DNA from: Deinococcus rubellus
GTDB taxonomy: Bacteria; Deinococcota; Deinococci; Deinococcales; Deinococcaceae
Assembly: GCF_025244745.1 (NCBI RefSeq)
Contig: NZ_CP104213.1
Location: 1,452,001-1,516,000, forward strand
Direction: 5' to 3'
Length of the DNA: 64,000 nucleotides
In this document: positions 51,480 to 60,255 of the stretch, piece after piece
Numbering within the stretch: position 1 is the stretch's first letter
Layout of the letters: each line of letters starts with the position of its first letter
Notes under the pieces: generated by a model
Told to the model about the DNA's origin: nothing
The model's database searches: none
The model's input: only the letters and a program-made list of their open reading frames with translations
Made by a program: the position numbers and the translations under genes

Positions 51480-51545
51480 GCGGGATTCGTCGCAAGGATT
51501 TTGTGGCGCAGCTATGCCCGGACAACCCGCCCATAGCTGCGCCTC

Positions 51546-51551
51546 TATACT
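51546..51551 (+). promoter_or_regulatory. Leaderless promoter -10 (ubiA-like gene)
   Basis: TATACT seven bases before a GTG at 51559. It decides the GTG start over an upstream ATG at 51514. Confidence 0.65.
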
Positions 51552-51558
51552 TCTTCCC

Positions 51559-52443
51559 GTGAGCCGTTTGCAGCCGCGCCCCCGCCCTCTGACGCTCAGC
51601 GCCCTGCCGCTGCGCCAGGTGCTTCTGGTTTCGCGCCCCGCCCTGTGGATCAACACGCTGGGCGTGGCCGTCACCGGGTTGTGGCTCTCCGGGCAGCTCT
51701 GGAACATGTCGGCGGCCTGGCTGACCCTGCTGCTCTACCTGACCCTGCCCTTCAATCTGCTGATCTACGGCCTCAACGACTGCGCCGATCTGGACGAGGA
51801 CGCCCGCAGCGCGCGCAAGGGCGGCTGGCAGGGCGCGCGGCTGGCGGCGGGTGAGGCTGCGCCGCTGCTGTGGCTGATCCTGGGGCTGAATCTGCCGTTC
51901 TTGCTGGTGCTGGGCTGGTGGCTGCCGCCCGCTGCCTCCGGGGTGCTGCTGCTCTCGGCAGGGCTGTTCGCGGGATATAGCCTGCGCCCGCTGCGCTTCA
52001 AGGCCCGCCCCTTCCTCGACGGCTTGTCTAACGTGGCCTACGCCCTGCCGCTCTTGATCCCGGCCCTGATGGTCGGCGCGGCGGTGCCCTGGCTGGCCTT
52101 CGCCGCCCTGTGCGCCTACGCGGTGGGCAAGCACGCTTTCGACGCCGTGCAGGACATCCCGGCTGACGTGGGGGCGGGCACCCGCACAGTGGCGACCCGC
52201 CTGGGTGCGTCCGGCACAGCGCTCTATGCGCTCGGCTGGTTCGCGCTGGCGGGCGCGCTGGTGTGGGCGCTCAGCCCGCTCAGCAGCGCGGCGGTGTGTC
52301 TGGTGTGCGGCGGCATGGCGCTGGCCCTGCGCCGCCGTCCCACGCCCCGGCAGGCGGCCCGCTTCTACCCGCTGAGCATCGTCTCGCCCTGGATCGTCGG
52401 CGCGGTGAGCGGGGTGCAACTGGTGTACCTGCTGGCAAAATGA
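51559..52443 (+). CDS. UbiA family prenyltransferase
   Basis: A 294-residue integral membrane enzyme transferring isoprenyl chains. The first Asp-rich motif [17 protein letters not shown] and the second [16 protein letters not shown] are both present, with about eight helices between and after them. Its coupling (4-base overlap) to a CrtI/CrtD-type desaturase suggests carotenoid-related chemistry such as lycopene elongation; quinone or haem prenylation cannot be excluded. It starts at GTG with a leaderless promoter and is divergent from a TetR regulator. Confidence 0.88.
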   Translation: MSRLQPRPRPLTLSALPLRQVLLVSRPALWINTLGVAVTGLWLSGQLWNMSAAWLTLLLYLTLPFNLLIYGLNDCADLDEDARSARKGGWQGARLAAGEAAPLLWLILGLNLPFLLVLGWWLPPAASGVLLLSAGLFAGYSLRPLRFKARPFLDGLSNVAYALPLLIPALMVGAAVPWLAFAALCAYAVGKHAFDAVQDIPADVGAGTRTVATRLGASGTALYALGWFALAGALVWALSPLSSAAVCLVCGGMALALRRRPTPRQAARFYPLSIVSPWIVGAVSGVQLVYLLAK

Positions 52444-53813
52444 GGCGCGAAACGGGTCGCTCTTTTTCCGCAAGCCACTCCATCGGTATTCTTGGCGGCG
52501 GGCTGGCGGGCCTGAGTCTGGCGGCGCTGCTGGCCGAGGCAGGCCACGCGGTCACGCTGTACGAGTCGGGTGAATTGGGCGGCAAGCTGGGGCGGCTGGA
52601 AGTGGGCGGCCTGACATTCAGCACCGGGCCGAGCCTGTTCACCTTTCCGGGCGTCTGGCGGCGCTATCTGGCTGTGCTGGGTGAGGCGGACGGCTTGGAC
52701 CTACAACTCTTGCCAGGTGGACTGGGCCTGCACCACACGCCGTTCGGGACCGTGCCGCTGCCGCCGGGCCATCCGCTGTCCGGCGAGTGGGACCGCTACG
52801 TGGCCCTGGTGCGCCCGCTGCGCCTCCACATCGAAACTCTGCTGACCACGCCGCCGCGCCTGAGTGACCCCGCGTTTCTGAAGGCGAGCGCCGCGCTGGG
52901 CCGGGTGCTGGGTTCGCACCTGACAGCGGAGCGCTGGACCGACGCGCAACGTTTCTCGCCGCTCCTGGCACACGCCCTCAAGACCCACGCCCTCAACGCT
53001 GGACTCAGTCCACACGACGCCCCGGCGCTTTATGCCCTGCTCCCGGCATTGATCGCGGATGAAGTCTCGCGGCCTGCTGGAGGGATGGCGGCGCTGCTGG
53101 ACGAGCTGATCCGCCTGTGTCAGGTGCGGGGCGTGCGGCTGCGGCCCCACACGCCGGTCACGGGTCTGGAGGGGTCGCGGGCCACCGTCCAGCTACGCGG
53201 CGAAACGGTGCCGCACGATTTGATCGTCAGCGCCCTCGATCCGGCGCGGCGGGCCGGGCTGAGTGGAAAAACTATCAAGCCGCAGGCCCGCACTGTCAGC
53301 GGGATGGCGATCTACGCCGCTTTCGCCGACGCGGTGCCGCTGCCCGCCACCAGTATCGTCGCGCCGACAAGCTTTGCCACCTTCCGGCAAGCCATGAGGG
53401 CCAATGCCCTGCCGCCGGACACCCTGGCCCTGGTTCATGCCGAGGGGCGCAGGCTGGCGCTCCTGCTCACCGTTCCGGCCACCGGGCAACGCCAGAGCCT
53501 GACGGATGTCTGGGTGCGTGGGCAGGTGGCGCGGGCCGAGGCGGTGCTGGGCGTGCCGGGGCTGCTGGACTCGGCGCTGGCCGTCCATGCGCTTGGCCCG
53601 GAGTATTACACCGCGCTCGGCACGCCCGGCGGCTCGATTTACGGCGCGGCCAACCCGTTCTGGCGGGCCGGGCCGTTTCATCCGCAGCCTTACCGGGTCT
53701 CAAAACGGTTGTGGCAGGTCGGCACGGCGGTGCATCCCGGCGGCGGCATCCCCGCGATTCTGGGCGGAGCGCTGATCGTCGCGCGCCTGATCCAACAAAA
53801 GGGTGACTGCTGA
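52440..53813 (+). CDS. CrtI/CrtD-type carotenoid desaturase or FAD oxidoreductase
   Basis: A 457-residue FAD protein. The dinucleotide motif [28 protein letters not shown] lies at 16-43. The central family block ([31 protein letters not shown]) and the C-terminal [24 protein letters not shown] are characteristic of phytoene-desaturase-like enzymes. In Deinococcus such enzymes act in deinoxanthin synthesis; the exact step (CrtI, CrtD or other) is not decided by sequence alone. ATG overlaps the ubiA stop. Confidence 0.88.
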   Translation: MRRETGRSFSASHSIGILGGGLAGLSLAALLAEAGHAVTLYESGELGGKLGRLEVGGLTFSTGPSLFTFPGVWRRYLAVLGEADGLDLQLLPGGLGLHHTPFGTVPLPPGHPLSGEWDRYVALVRPLRLHIETLLTTPPRLSDPAFLKASAALGRVLGSHLTAERWTDAQRFSPLLAHALKTHALNAGLSPHDAPALYALLPALIADEVSRPAGGMAALLDELIRLCQVRGVRLRPHTPVTGLEGSRATVQLRGETVPHDLIVSALDPARRAGLSGKTIKPQARTVSGMAIYAAFADAVPLPATSIVAPTSFATFRQAMRANALPPDTLALVHAEGRRLALLLTVPATGQRQSLTDVWVRGQVARAEAVLGVPGLLDSALAVHALGPEYYTALGTPGGSIYGAANPFWRAGPFHPQPYRVSKRLWQVGTAVHPGGGIPAILGGALIVARLIQQKGDC

Positions 53814-53849
53814 CGCCTCACTGAGCCGCGCTGTCAAATCCGATCACGC

Positions 53850-54087
53850 GGGCGGCAGCCTGCTCAGCCTGGGTACGCTCTGCTGCTGCTGGGCTGCGGG
53901 CCGAGGGCCGATATGGTGGCCCGCCACAAACGGAAGCCGACCTCGCGCAGGTGGGCGACCTGATGGTGACGCCACTGGGCCACCCGCATTTCATTCTGCC
54001 TGACGGACTGCTCAGGCGCGGCCCTCACGGCAGTTGGTTGGACCGAGGCCGAGATGCGGGTGCCATTGTGGTGCTAGCGGTAAGACC
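53850..54087 (+). pseudogene. Possible decayed lipoprotein gene after crtD
   Basis: A lipobox-like LLLLGCG reads in one frame, and a protein-like stretch (EADLAQVGDLMVTPLGHPHF then ILPDGLLRRGPHGSW) continues in another, shifted by one base near 53900. No start codon or promoter is clear. The stretch may be a frameshifted remnant of a small lipoprotein; the region could also simply be non-coding. Confidence 0.35.
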
Positions 54088-54121
54088 AAAAAGGGCGGGC
54101 GTCCATCACAGACGCCCGCCC
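54088..54121 (-). terminator. Rho-independent terminator of the DEAD-box gene
   Basis: Perfect stem GGGCGGGCGTC/GACGCCCGCCC (54093-54103 with 54111-54121) followed on the minus strand by TTTTT. Confidence 0.88.
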
Positions 54122-54139
54122 ACCTATTGAGTTTGTACC

Positions 54140-55909
54140 TTAGCGCCGATCGCGCCGTTCGCTGCCGCCGCGCTCCGGGCCGCTGGGGACGAACTCGCGG
54201 CTGCCGAAGTCACTGCTATTCCCGGTGCTGGTGCTGCGGCCACGGTAACCGCCGCTGCCGCCGCTGTTGCCCCGGTCATTGCTGGAGGAGCGCCCGCTGC
54301 TCTGGCGACTTCCGCCACGGTAGCCGCCGCTGCTGCGGCTGTCGCTGAAGCGCTCACGCTGCGGGGCTTCGTGCAGGGTGGGCAGCTCGTCGGGCACGCT
54401 GACCTCCACCTGGCCGTCGAGTGGCGAGGCGGCCAGCAGTTTCTGCACCAGTTCGCTGGGAATGTCGGCCACCGCGCCCTCGTCTGAGAGGCGCACCCGG
54501 CCCAGTGCCCGGCTGTCGATGTCGGTGCTGCGGGAGATCAGCGCGACGGTGCGGGCCACGCTCATGCGCTGGCCGTGCAACATCACGGTGACCTGGCCTT
54601 CCTCACCGCTGAGCAGGCTGACAGTGCGTGCGGGCGTCACGGCTCCGGCGATGCGGGCCAGGGCGCGGGCCAGGCTCTCCAGACCCAGTTCGCTAAACAA
54701 GCGCTCGGCCTCGGCCTGGAACGGCTCGGCAAACTCGCTCTCGACTTTACGAACCTGGTCGGCAGAGGTGCGGGCCGAGGCGTCGCGCACGTCCTTGGGG
54801 GTGGGGTGGGCGCGTTCGATGAAGTGAACGCCGGTGGCGTGCTCCAGATTGCGCAGGTCGCGCTGCTCGCGGTCGCCGTACATCACGATGGCGGTGCCGG
54901 TGCGCCCGGCACGTCCGGTGCGGCCCGAGCGGTGAACATAGCTTTCGTGATCCTGCGGCAGGTGGTACTGCACCACCAGATCGACCTCGGGGATGTCCAG
55001 ACCGCGCGCGGCCACGTCGGTGGCGACCAGCACCCGCACCCGTCCGGCGCGGAAGGCCCCGAGGGCGCGCTCGCGCTGGCTCTGGGCCAGATCGCCGTGC
55101 AGCGCTTCGGCCTCCAGGCCACGGTGAATGAGTTCGAGGGCCAGTTCATCGACCTCGCGCTTGGTGCGGGCGAAGATGATGGCGCGCTCGGGGTTATAGA
55201 TGGTCAGCAGGTCGGCCAGCAAGCGGGTGCGGGTGCGCCCGACGCGGATCTTGAGGTGCTCGACGCTTACGGCGGCCTGGCTCTTGCCCTCGCCGACGAG
55301 GTCGATTGTGACCGGATCGTTCTGGTACTGCTTGGCAATGCGCAGGATGTCGCGGGTCAGTGTGGCGCTGAACAGCATGGTCTGGCGGGTTTCAGGCGTG
55401 GCCTTGAGGATTTCCTCGATGGCGTCGGCAAAGCCCACGCTCAGCATCTCGTCGGCCTCGTCGAGCACCACGAACTGCACGGCGTCGAGCACCAGGTTGC
55501 CACGCTCGATATGGTCGATGATGCGTCCCGGCGTGCCGACGACGATATCGACGCCGCGCGACAGGGTCTTTTCCTGCGGGCCGTAAGCTGCGCCGCCGTA
55601 GATGGTCAGCACTTCGAGTTCGCCGGACGCCCTGTGGAAGTGCTCGGCGACCTGCTTGGCGAGTTCGCGGGTGGGAGCCATGATCAGGGCGCGCGGGGTG
55701 CGGCCCCGCTCGCGGCTGGGGGCAATGCCCTGAATGATCGGCAGCGCGAAAGCCAGCGTCTTGCCGGTACCGGTGCGGGCGCGGCCAATCAGGTCGCGGC
55801 CCTGCAGGGTGTGCGGTAGGCTCTCGGACTGGATGGGAGTGGCTTCGGTGATGCCCTGCGCCGCAAGACGCCCGGCGAGTTCGGGGTTGATCAGTTCACT
55901 AAATTGCAT
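54140..55909 (-). CDS. DEAD-box RNA helicase with RGG-like C-terminal tail
   Basis: A 589-residue ATP-dependent RNA helicase of the CsdA/DeaD/CshA type. Q-motif FSELINPELAGRL, motif I ARTGTGKT near 48, DEAD motif VLDEADEML, SAT motif LFSATLT, motif V VATDVAARGLDIPEVD and motif VI YVHRSGRTGRAGR are intact. A DbpA-like RNA-binding domain (about 405-515) precedes a Ser/Gly/Arg-rich tail. The ATG at 55909 has AAGGA upstream. The long leader suggests cold or RNA-based control, as in other cold-shock helicases. Confidence 0.93.
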   Translation of the reverse strand: MQFSELINPELAGRLAAQGITEATPIQSESLPHTLQGRDLIGRARTGTGKTLAFALPIIQGIAPSRERGRTPRALIMAPTRELAKQVAEHFHRASGELEVLTIYGGAAYGPQEKTLSRGVDIVVGTPGRIIDHIERGNLVLDAVQFVVLDEADEMLSVGFADAIEEILKATPETRQTMLFSATLTRDILRIAKQYQNDPVTIDLVGEGKSQAAVSVEHLKIRVGRTRTRLLADLLTIYNPERAIIFARTKREVDELALELIHRGLEAEALHGDLAQSQRERALGAFRAGRVRVLVATDVAARGLDIPEVDLVVQYHLPQDHESYVHRSGRTGRAGRTGTAIVMYGDREQRDLRNLEHATGVHFIERAHPTPKDVRDASARTSADQVRKVESEFAEPFQAEAERLFSELGLESLARALARIAGAVTPARTVSLLSGEEGQVTVMLHGQRMSVARTVALISRSTDIDSRALGRVRLSDEGAVADIPSELVQKLLAASPLDGQVEVSVPDELPTLHEAPQRERFSDSRSSGGYRGGSRQSSGRSSSNDRGNSGGSGGYRGRSTSTGNSSDFGSREFVPSGPERGGSERRDRR

Positions 55910-56260
55910 GGAGTCCTTTTTCCGGGGTTCGCACACGCGCCGGTGAAAGCCTTTCAGACATGCAACTTGGGAGCTTTCTCGGGTCCTCAAATCTCCACTG
56001 CATGCGCCGACAGCTCATTTTGTCCGGTGAACGACCCTGCCGCTTGGGGGTTTTGCCTGAAACGCGGGGAAGTGCTCAACAAGCGCAGGCGGCATTTTCG
56101 GGTGGTGGTCAGCCGTTCTCTGGCTGGCACTAAGGGTAAACTATACACGATTTGCCCGGTGGATGTGTGACTCTGACCCGTCGCTGGGCGCAAATTTGAT
56201 CAGCAGTGTTACCGCGTGGGTACGGCTGCCCGGTCAATTGGTCCGGTCGGGCGGTCTGGC
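55910..56260. other. Leader and promoter region of the DEAD-box gene
   Basis: About 350 bases between the helicase and the downstream methyltransferase gene, with no gene. On the minus strand a strong -10 (TATAGT, 56140-56145) implies a helicase leader of about 225 bases. It contains the small palindrome GAAAGCCTTTC. No start-proximal control element is identified. Confidence 0.6.
56140..56145 (-). promoter_or_regulatory. Promoter -10 of the DEAD-box helicase gene
   Basis: TATAGT on the minus strand, about 230 bases upstream of the ATG at 55909. It is the best -10 in this region and implies a long untranslated leader. Confidence 0.5.
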
Positions 56261-57439
56261 TCAGTCCTTTTTGAGCAGCACGCTCTTGAGGTACAGGCTC
56301 TCCGGCACCGCCAGCATGTAGGGATGGTCGGCGGGCTGATACGTCACGGCCACGACCTGCGCCGCTGCCCCGGCCTCACCCGCTGCCACCCGCGCCGCGT
56401 CGAGCAGGTCGTCCACCTTGAGGTAATGGGCGCAGGTGGAGATCAGCAGGTGGCCGCCGGAGTTGAGCATCCTGAGCGCGCGGGCCGTGCCGTCGGTGAA
56501 CACCCGCTTGGCGTTGGGTACGTCGTCGCGGCGCTTGGCCAGGGTGGGCGGGTCGAGGACCACCACGTCGAAGCGGCGTTTCTCGCGCTCCAGTTGCGCC
56601 ATCACCTCCAGCGCGTCGCCCAGCCTCGCTCCGGCCTGCAAGCGGTTGGCACGGGCCACTGCCTCCAGAATGCCCAGCGCGGCGGCGTCCTTATCGACGG
56701 CGACAGTCTGTGCGCCGCGCCGGGCGGCGTGCAGGCTGAATCCCCCGGTATACGAATACACGTCCAGAAAATGCTGGCCCGGCTGCACCAGGGCGGCCAG
56801 CATCCGGCGGTTGTCGCGCTGGTCCAGAAAGAAGCCGGTCTTCTGGGCATCCTGCCAGTCGAAGAACAGTTCCAGATCGTCCTCGAAGAAGCGCACGCGG
56901 CTGGGCACCTCGCCCCACAATTCGCCGGTCTTGAGGTCCAGCCCCTCCTTGCGGCGCTCGCCGGTATCGCTGCGTTCGTAGGCGGCCCTGGCCCCAGTTT
57001 CCTTTTTCAGGGCGCTGAGAATCAGGTCGCGGTGGCGCTCGGCCCCGGCGTTGCGAAGCTGCACCGCCAGCACCCCTCCCGCTGGAGAACTGCCGAACTG
57101 GTCGGCCACCACGCCCGGCAACCCGTCGGCCTCGGCGTAGACGGCCCGCAGGGCGTCGGTGTTGTGTATCTGCCCCTCGCGCCGTCCCAGCGCCTCGCGA
57201 ACGCGGCGGCGGTAAAATGCTTCGTTGATGTCCTCGCGCTCCAGCGTCAGCATTCGCAGCGGGGTCGCGCCCTGGGCATTGAAGTAGCCGCGTCCCACGA
57301 AGCTGCCGTCCTCGCCGCGTACGTCCACCACCTCGCCCGGCGCTATGCCGCTGTCGGCGCTGAGGAGGTCGCCCGTGTGGCCGAAGGGGTAGCGGCCCCG
57401 CAGACGTCTGAGGGCCTGGGTCTTGATCGTCACATTCAT
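56261..57439 (-). CDS. Class I SAM-dependent rRNA methyltransferase (RlmI-like)
   Basis: A 392-residue 23S rRNA cytosine-5 methyltransferase homologue. The N-terminal PUA domain (about 1-75) precedes an RFM-type core: SAM site LDVYSYTGGFSLHAARRGA and catalytic DVVVLDPPTLAKRRDDV, with KTGFFLDQRDNRR before them. RlmI-type enzymes methylate C1962 in E. coli; the target here is inferred. The start at 57439 is preceded by AATACT seven bases upstream; the frame stays open for 14 more codons. Confidence 0.9.
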   Translation of the reverse strand: MNVTIKTQALRRLRGRYPFGHTGDLLSADSGIAPGEVVDVRGEDGSFVGRGYFNAQGATPLRMLTLEREDINEAFYRRRVREALGRREGQIHNTDALRAVYAEADGLPGVVADQFGSSPAGGVLAVQLRNAGAERHRDLILSALKKETGARAAYERSDTGERRKEGLDLKTGELWGEVPSRVRFFEDDLELFFDWQDAQKTGFFLDQRDNRRMLAALVQPGQHFLDVYSYTGGFSLHAARRGAQTVAVDKDAAALGILEAVARANRLQAGARLGDALEVMAQLEREKRRFDVVVLDPPTLAKRRDDVPNAKRVFTDGTARALRMLNSGGHLLISTCAHYLKVDDLLDAARVAAGEAGAAAQVVAVTYQPADHPYMLAVPESLYLKSVLLKKD

Positions 57440-57572
57440 AGCGGTGAGTATTTCACGGCGTCGCAGCCTGGCCCGGCCCACTGCGGGCTGTCTTATCCAG
57501 AATGCGAGATTTTCTGCGTGCAGCGCGAATGTTGTCGGGTCTCTGCGTGGCCTGGGCTGTTAAGCTGCCGCC

Positions 57573-57972
57573 ATGTCCAGACCGGACCCTGAGCGCTGCC
57601 CTGCTGGCCGGATGCGGCGTGGTGCCGCTGCCTGCCGTCGGCATTCCCGATCAGGTTCTTAAATTACCGTCCAGCGTGGGCTTTGGGCAGTGCGTCGCCT
57701 ACGACGGCTCTGATGCCTTCGCAGGCACGTCGCTGCCCAGCCTGCCCGGCAGCGGCATGCGGGTCTGCGCGGCCAGCGGCGAGAGCGCCCAGAAGATCGG
57801 CACCCTCACCCTCAAAGGCGGCGAAGTGACGGGCTTTCAGCTCTCCGGGGTGGCACTCGACCGGGCGGCCAAGGCCGGACGCGGCTATTTCGGCGTGCAG
57901 GCGCTCTCAGGCGTGAGCCTGCTGGGGGATCACCTCAAGCTCAGCGGCATGAAGGTCAGTGCCAAATTCTAG
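57573..57972 (+). pseudogene. Lipoprotein gene with a one-base frameshift just after its start
   Basis: The ATG at 57573 follows TAAGCT (57561-57566) by six bases, a leaderless start. It reads into another frame after four codons. In the shifted frame the sequence continues TLSAALLAGCGVVPLP and a full domain to the stop at 57972 (ending LKLSGMKVSAKF). Dropping one C of AGACCGG gives MSRRTLSAALLAGC, a perfect lipoprotein signal with lipobox LAGC. Either the gene is broken or the base is a sequencing error. The mature domain is of unknown function. Confidence 0.7.
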
Positions 57973-58448
57973 CCCTGCGTGCTGGCGCTGACCTGCTGAC
58001 GGGTCGACAGCTCGCGCAATATTTCGGCGGCGTGTTGGCCGGGCTTCACCGAGGGCCAGACCTGGGCCACCAGCCCCGCCGGATCAATCAGGTAGGTGCA
58101 CCGATGACTCAGGCCCAGCCAGCCGCCGAGGCCGCCCAGTACCCCGTAAGCCCGGCAGACGCGCCGGTCCGAGTCGGGGAGCAGCGGAAAACTCAGGTGG
58201 CAGGTGTCGCGAAACAGGGCCTGCCGGGCCTCGGTGTCGCTGCTGACGCCGATCACCTGGGCCGAGCGCTGCTGGAACTCGCCGATCGACTGCTCGAATT
58301 CCCTGGCTTCCAGGCTGCACGCCGGGGTCAGTGCCCTGGGAAAGAAGTACAGCACCACCCACTGCCCGCGCAGCGTCAGCAGCGAGAGGGGTTGGCCCTC
58401 GTCACTCTTGGCCTCGAACAGGGGCGCGGTTTGGCCGGGACGTAACAT
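57969..58448 (-). CDS. bcp: Thioredoxin-dependent peroxiredoxin, BCP/PrxQ family
   Basis: A 159-residue peroxidase reducing H2O2 and organic peroxides. The peroxidatic Cys is in FFPRALTPACSLEAREF (Cys44), in the T-x2-C context. The resolving Cys five residues on, used by many BCPs, is absent, so a more distant Cys (in FRDTCHLSF) may serve. The ATG at 58448 is chosen for length; 12 residues more are open upstream. It overlaps the convergent frameshifted lipoprotein by four bases. Confidence 0.9.
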   Translation of the reverse strand: MLRPGQTAPLFEAKSDEGQPLSLLTLRGQWVVLYFFPRALTPACSLEAREFEQSIGEFQQRSAQVIGVSSDTEARQALFRDTCHLSFPLLPDSDRRVCRAYGVLGGLGGWLGLSHRCTYLIDPAGLVAQVWPSVKPGQHAAEILRELSTRQQVSASTQG

Positions 58449-58510
58449 GCCCGACAGTATGCGGGGCGCGTGGACGCGGGGCAAGGGGCGTTTCGGGTGG
58501 GGGGCTGACC

Positions 58511-58516
58511 TATGAT
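58511..58516 (+). promoter_or_regulatory. Leaderless promoter -10 (tilS-tadA)
   Basis: TATGAT eight bases before the ATG at 58525. Confidence 0.55.
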
Positions 58517-58524
58517 GGCGCGAG

Positions 58525-60174
58525 ATGCCTCCGGCCCGCGCCCTCCTGACGCCTCTGCTGGCCCCACTGCGCCACTACGCCCAGGCCCTCTCCGGGCCGC
58601 TGGTGGTGGGTGTCTCGGGCGGAGCTGACAGCGTGGCCCTGTTGCGGGCGCTGCTGCTCGTCGGCGCGTCGCCCGTTGTGGCCCACCTCGACCACCAGCT
58701 CCGGCCCGAATCGGCTGCCGACGCCGAGTGGGTGGCGGCGCTGTGCCGGGACCTGGGTGTGCCGTGTGAGCTGGGGCGCGCTCCGGTGGCGCGGGTGGCC
58801 GAGCAGCGCGGCTGGACCACCGAGGAAGCGGCGCGGCGGCTGCGCTACGATTTTCTGGCGCGGGTGGCCCGGCAACGCGGGCTGAAGCTGATCCTGACGG
58901 CGCATACCCGGAACGACCAGGCCGAGACGGTGCTGTGGCAAGTGCTGCGCGGCGAGGCGGTCCTCAGCGGGATCGCCCCGGTACGGGGAGCGCTGCGCCG
59001 TCCCTGGCTGGGCGTCAGCCGGGGGCAGATCACGGCAGCCCTCGACGCCTGGCAGCAGACCTGGCGTGAGGATGCCAGCAACGCCGACACCAGCTATACC
59101 CGCAACTGGCTGCGCGCCGAGGTGATGCCGCCAATGCGTACCCGATTTCCAGGTCTGGACGAACGCCTTTCCCGCCTGGCCCGCCACCAGGCCGAGGACG
59201 ATGCTGTGCTGAGCGATCTGGCTGGGCGCTTCACGTTGCACACGCCGCGCCGGGGGCAGTCTCAAGCACTGCTTCGGCGGCTGGTGCGCCGCGATCTGGT
59301 GGCGGCAGGTCTGACCTTCCACGCTGCGCACCTCGACGCGCTGGCCTCAGCCCTGTCACGCGGCGTCACCCATCATCTGAGCTTGCCCGCAGGCCGCGAC
59401 ATCAGCGTGATTGGCGGTCCCTTTCCCCGGCTGGAACTGCCCCGCTCGGATTCAGATCCGGCCCACGACTGGCTGCGTCCCGAATTTGCCTTTCCTCCTG
59501 ACTGGACCCTGCGCCGCCGCCAGGCTGGGGACCGTATCCGTCTCAGCGCCGGCGAGCGCAAACTCAGCGACGTGCTGACCGATCTGCGGGTTCCCAGGGC
59601 CGAGCGTGACCGGCTGTGGCTGCTGGCTGGTCCCGCTGGTGTGCAGTGGCTCGGCATCCAGCCGCCGGTCTGGGCGCTGGGCGCGCGCGAGCAGGTCGAC
59701 GGACCGCCGCTCAGCGGGCCTGAAGCGGACCACTACTTTATGGGCGAGGCGCTCAGACTGGCTGAGGCCGCTGCCCGTGCCGGTGAGGTGCCAGTAGGAG
59801 CGCTGGTGGTGCGCGGCACAGAGGTCATCGCCTCGGCGGCCAACCGCAGCCGCGAACTCGGCGACATGACCCGGCACGCCGAACTGGAAGCCCTCAGGCA
59901 GGCGGCCCAGGTGGCCGGGCCGTACCTGACTGGCTTCACCCTCTACGTGACCCTGGAGCCGTGCCCGATGTGTCTGGGCGCGGCGCTCGAAGCCCGGTTG
60001 GGGCGGCTGGTATACGGAGCCAGTAATCCCCGCGCTGGAGCGCTTGGCGGCGTCAGCGACCTGCTTGCGCACGCCTGGGGACACCCGCTGAGTGTCACGC
60101 CAGGCGTGAGGGCCGCCCAGGCCGCCCGGCTCTTGAAGGCGGCGTTTGCCGAATTCCGTGCTGCCGCGCCCTGA
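58525..60174 (+). CDS. tilS: TilS-TadA fusion: tRNA-Ile lysidine synthetase and tRNA adenosine deaminase
   Basis: A 549-residue two-enzyme protein. The N-terminal part (about 1-390) is TilS: PP-loop VVGVSGGADSVALL (31-36), HLDHQLRPES, then the substrate-binding C-terminal domain. Residues about 402-549 form TadA: zinc His/Glu in TRHAELEAL (His451, Glu453), and Cys480/Cys483 in EPCPMCLGA. TilS makes lysidine at C34 of tRNA-Ile(CAU) and TadA makes inosine at A34 of tRNA-Arg(ACG), so both act on wobble bases. The fusion is one unbroken frame. Confidence 0.94.
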   Translation: MPPARALLTPLLAPLRHYAQALSGPLVVGVSGGADSVALLRALLLVGASPVVAHLDHQLRPESAADAEWVAALCRDLGVPCELGRAPVARVAEQRGWTTEEAARRLRYDFLARVARQRGLKLILTAHTRNDQAETVLWQVLRGEAVLSGIAPVRGALRRPWLGVSRGQITAALDAWQQTWREDASNADTSYTRNWLRAEVMPPMRTRFPGLDERLSRLARHQAEDDAVLSDLAGRFTLHTPRRGQSQALLRRLVRRDLVAAGLTFHAAHLDALASALSRGVTHHLSLPAGRDISVIGGPFPRLELPRSDSDPAHDWLRPEFAFPPDWTLRRRQAGDRIRLSAGERKLSDVLTDLRVPRAERDRLWLLAGPAGVQWLGIQPPVWALGAREQVDGPPLSGPEADHYFMGEALRLAEAAARAGEVPVGALVVRGTEVIASAANRSRELGDMTRHAELEALRQAAQVAGPYLTGFTLYVTLEPCPMCLGAALEARLGRLVYGASNPRAGALGGVSDLLAHAWGHPLSVTPGVRAAQAARLLKAAFAEFRAAAP

Positions 60175-60242
60175 ATTCGCCCCTGATCAGGAGCATGCGG
60201 AAACTGACGAAATTCTAACGTGAAGAAAAGTTAAGAGAGTGC

Positions 60243-60248
60243 TAAACT
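60243..60248 (+). promoter_or_regulatory. Leaderless promoter -10 (membrane HD-GYP gene)
   Basis: TAAACT seven bases before a GTG at 60256. It decides the GTG start. Confidence 0.6.
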
Positions 60249-60255
60249 TGAAGCT

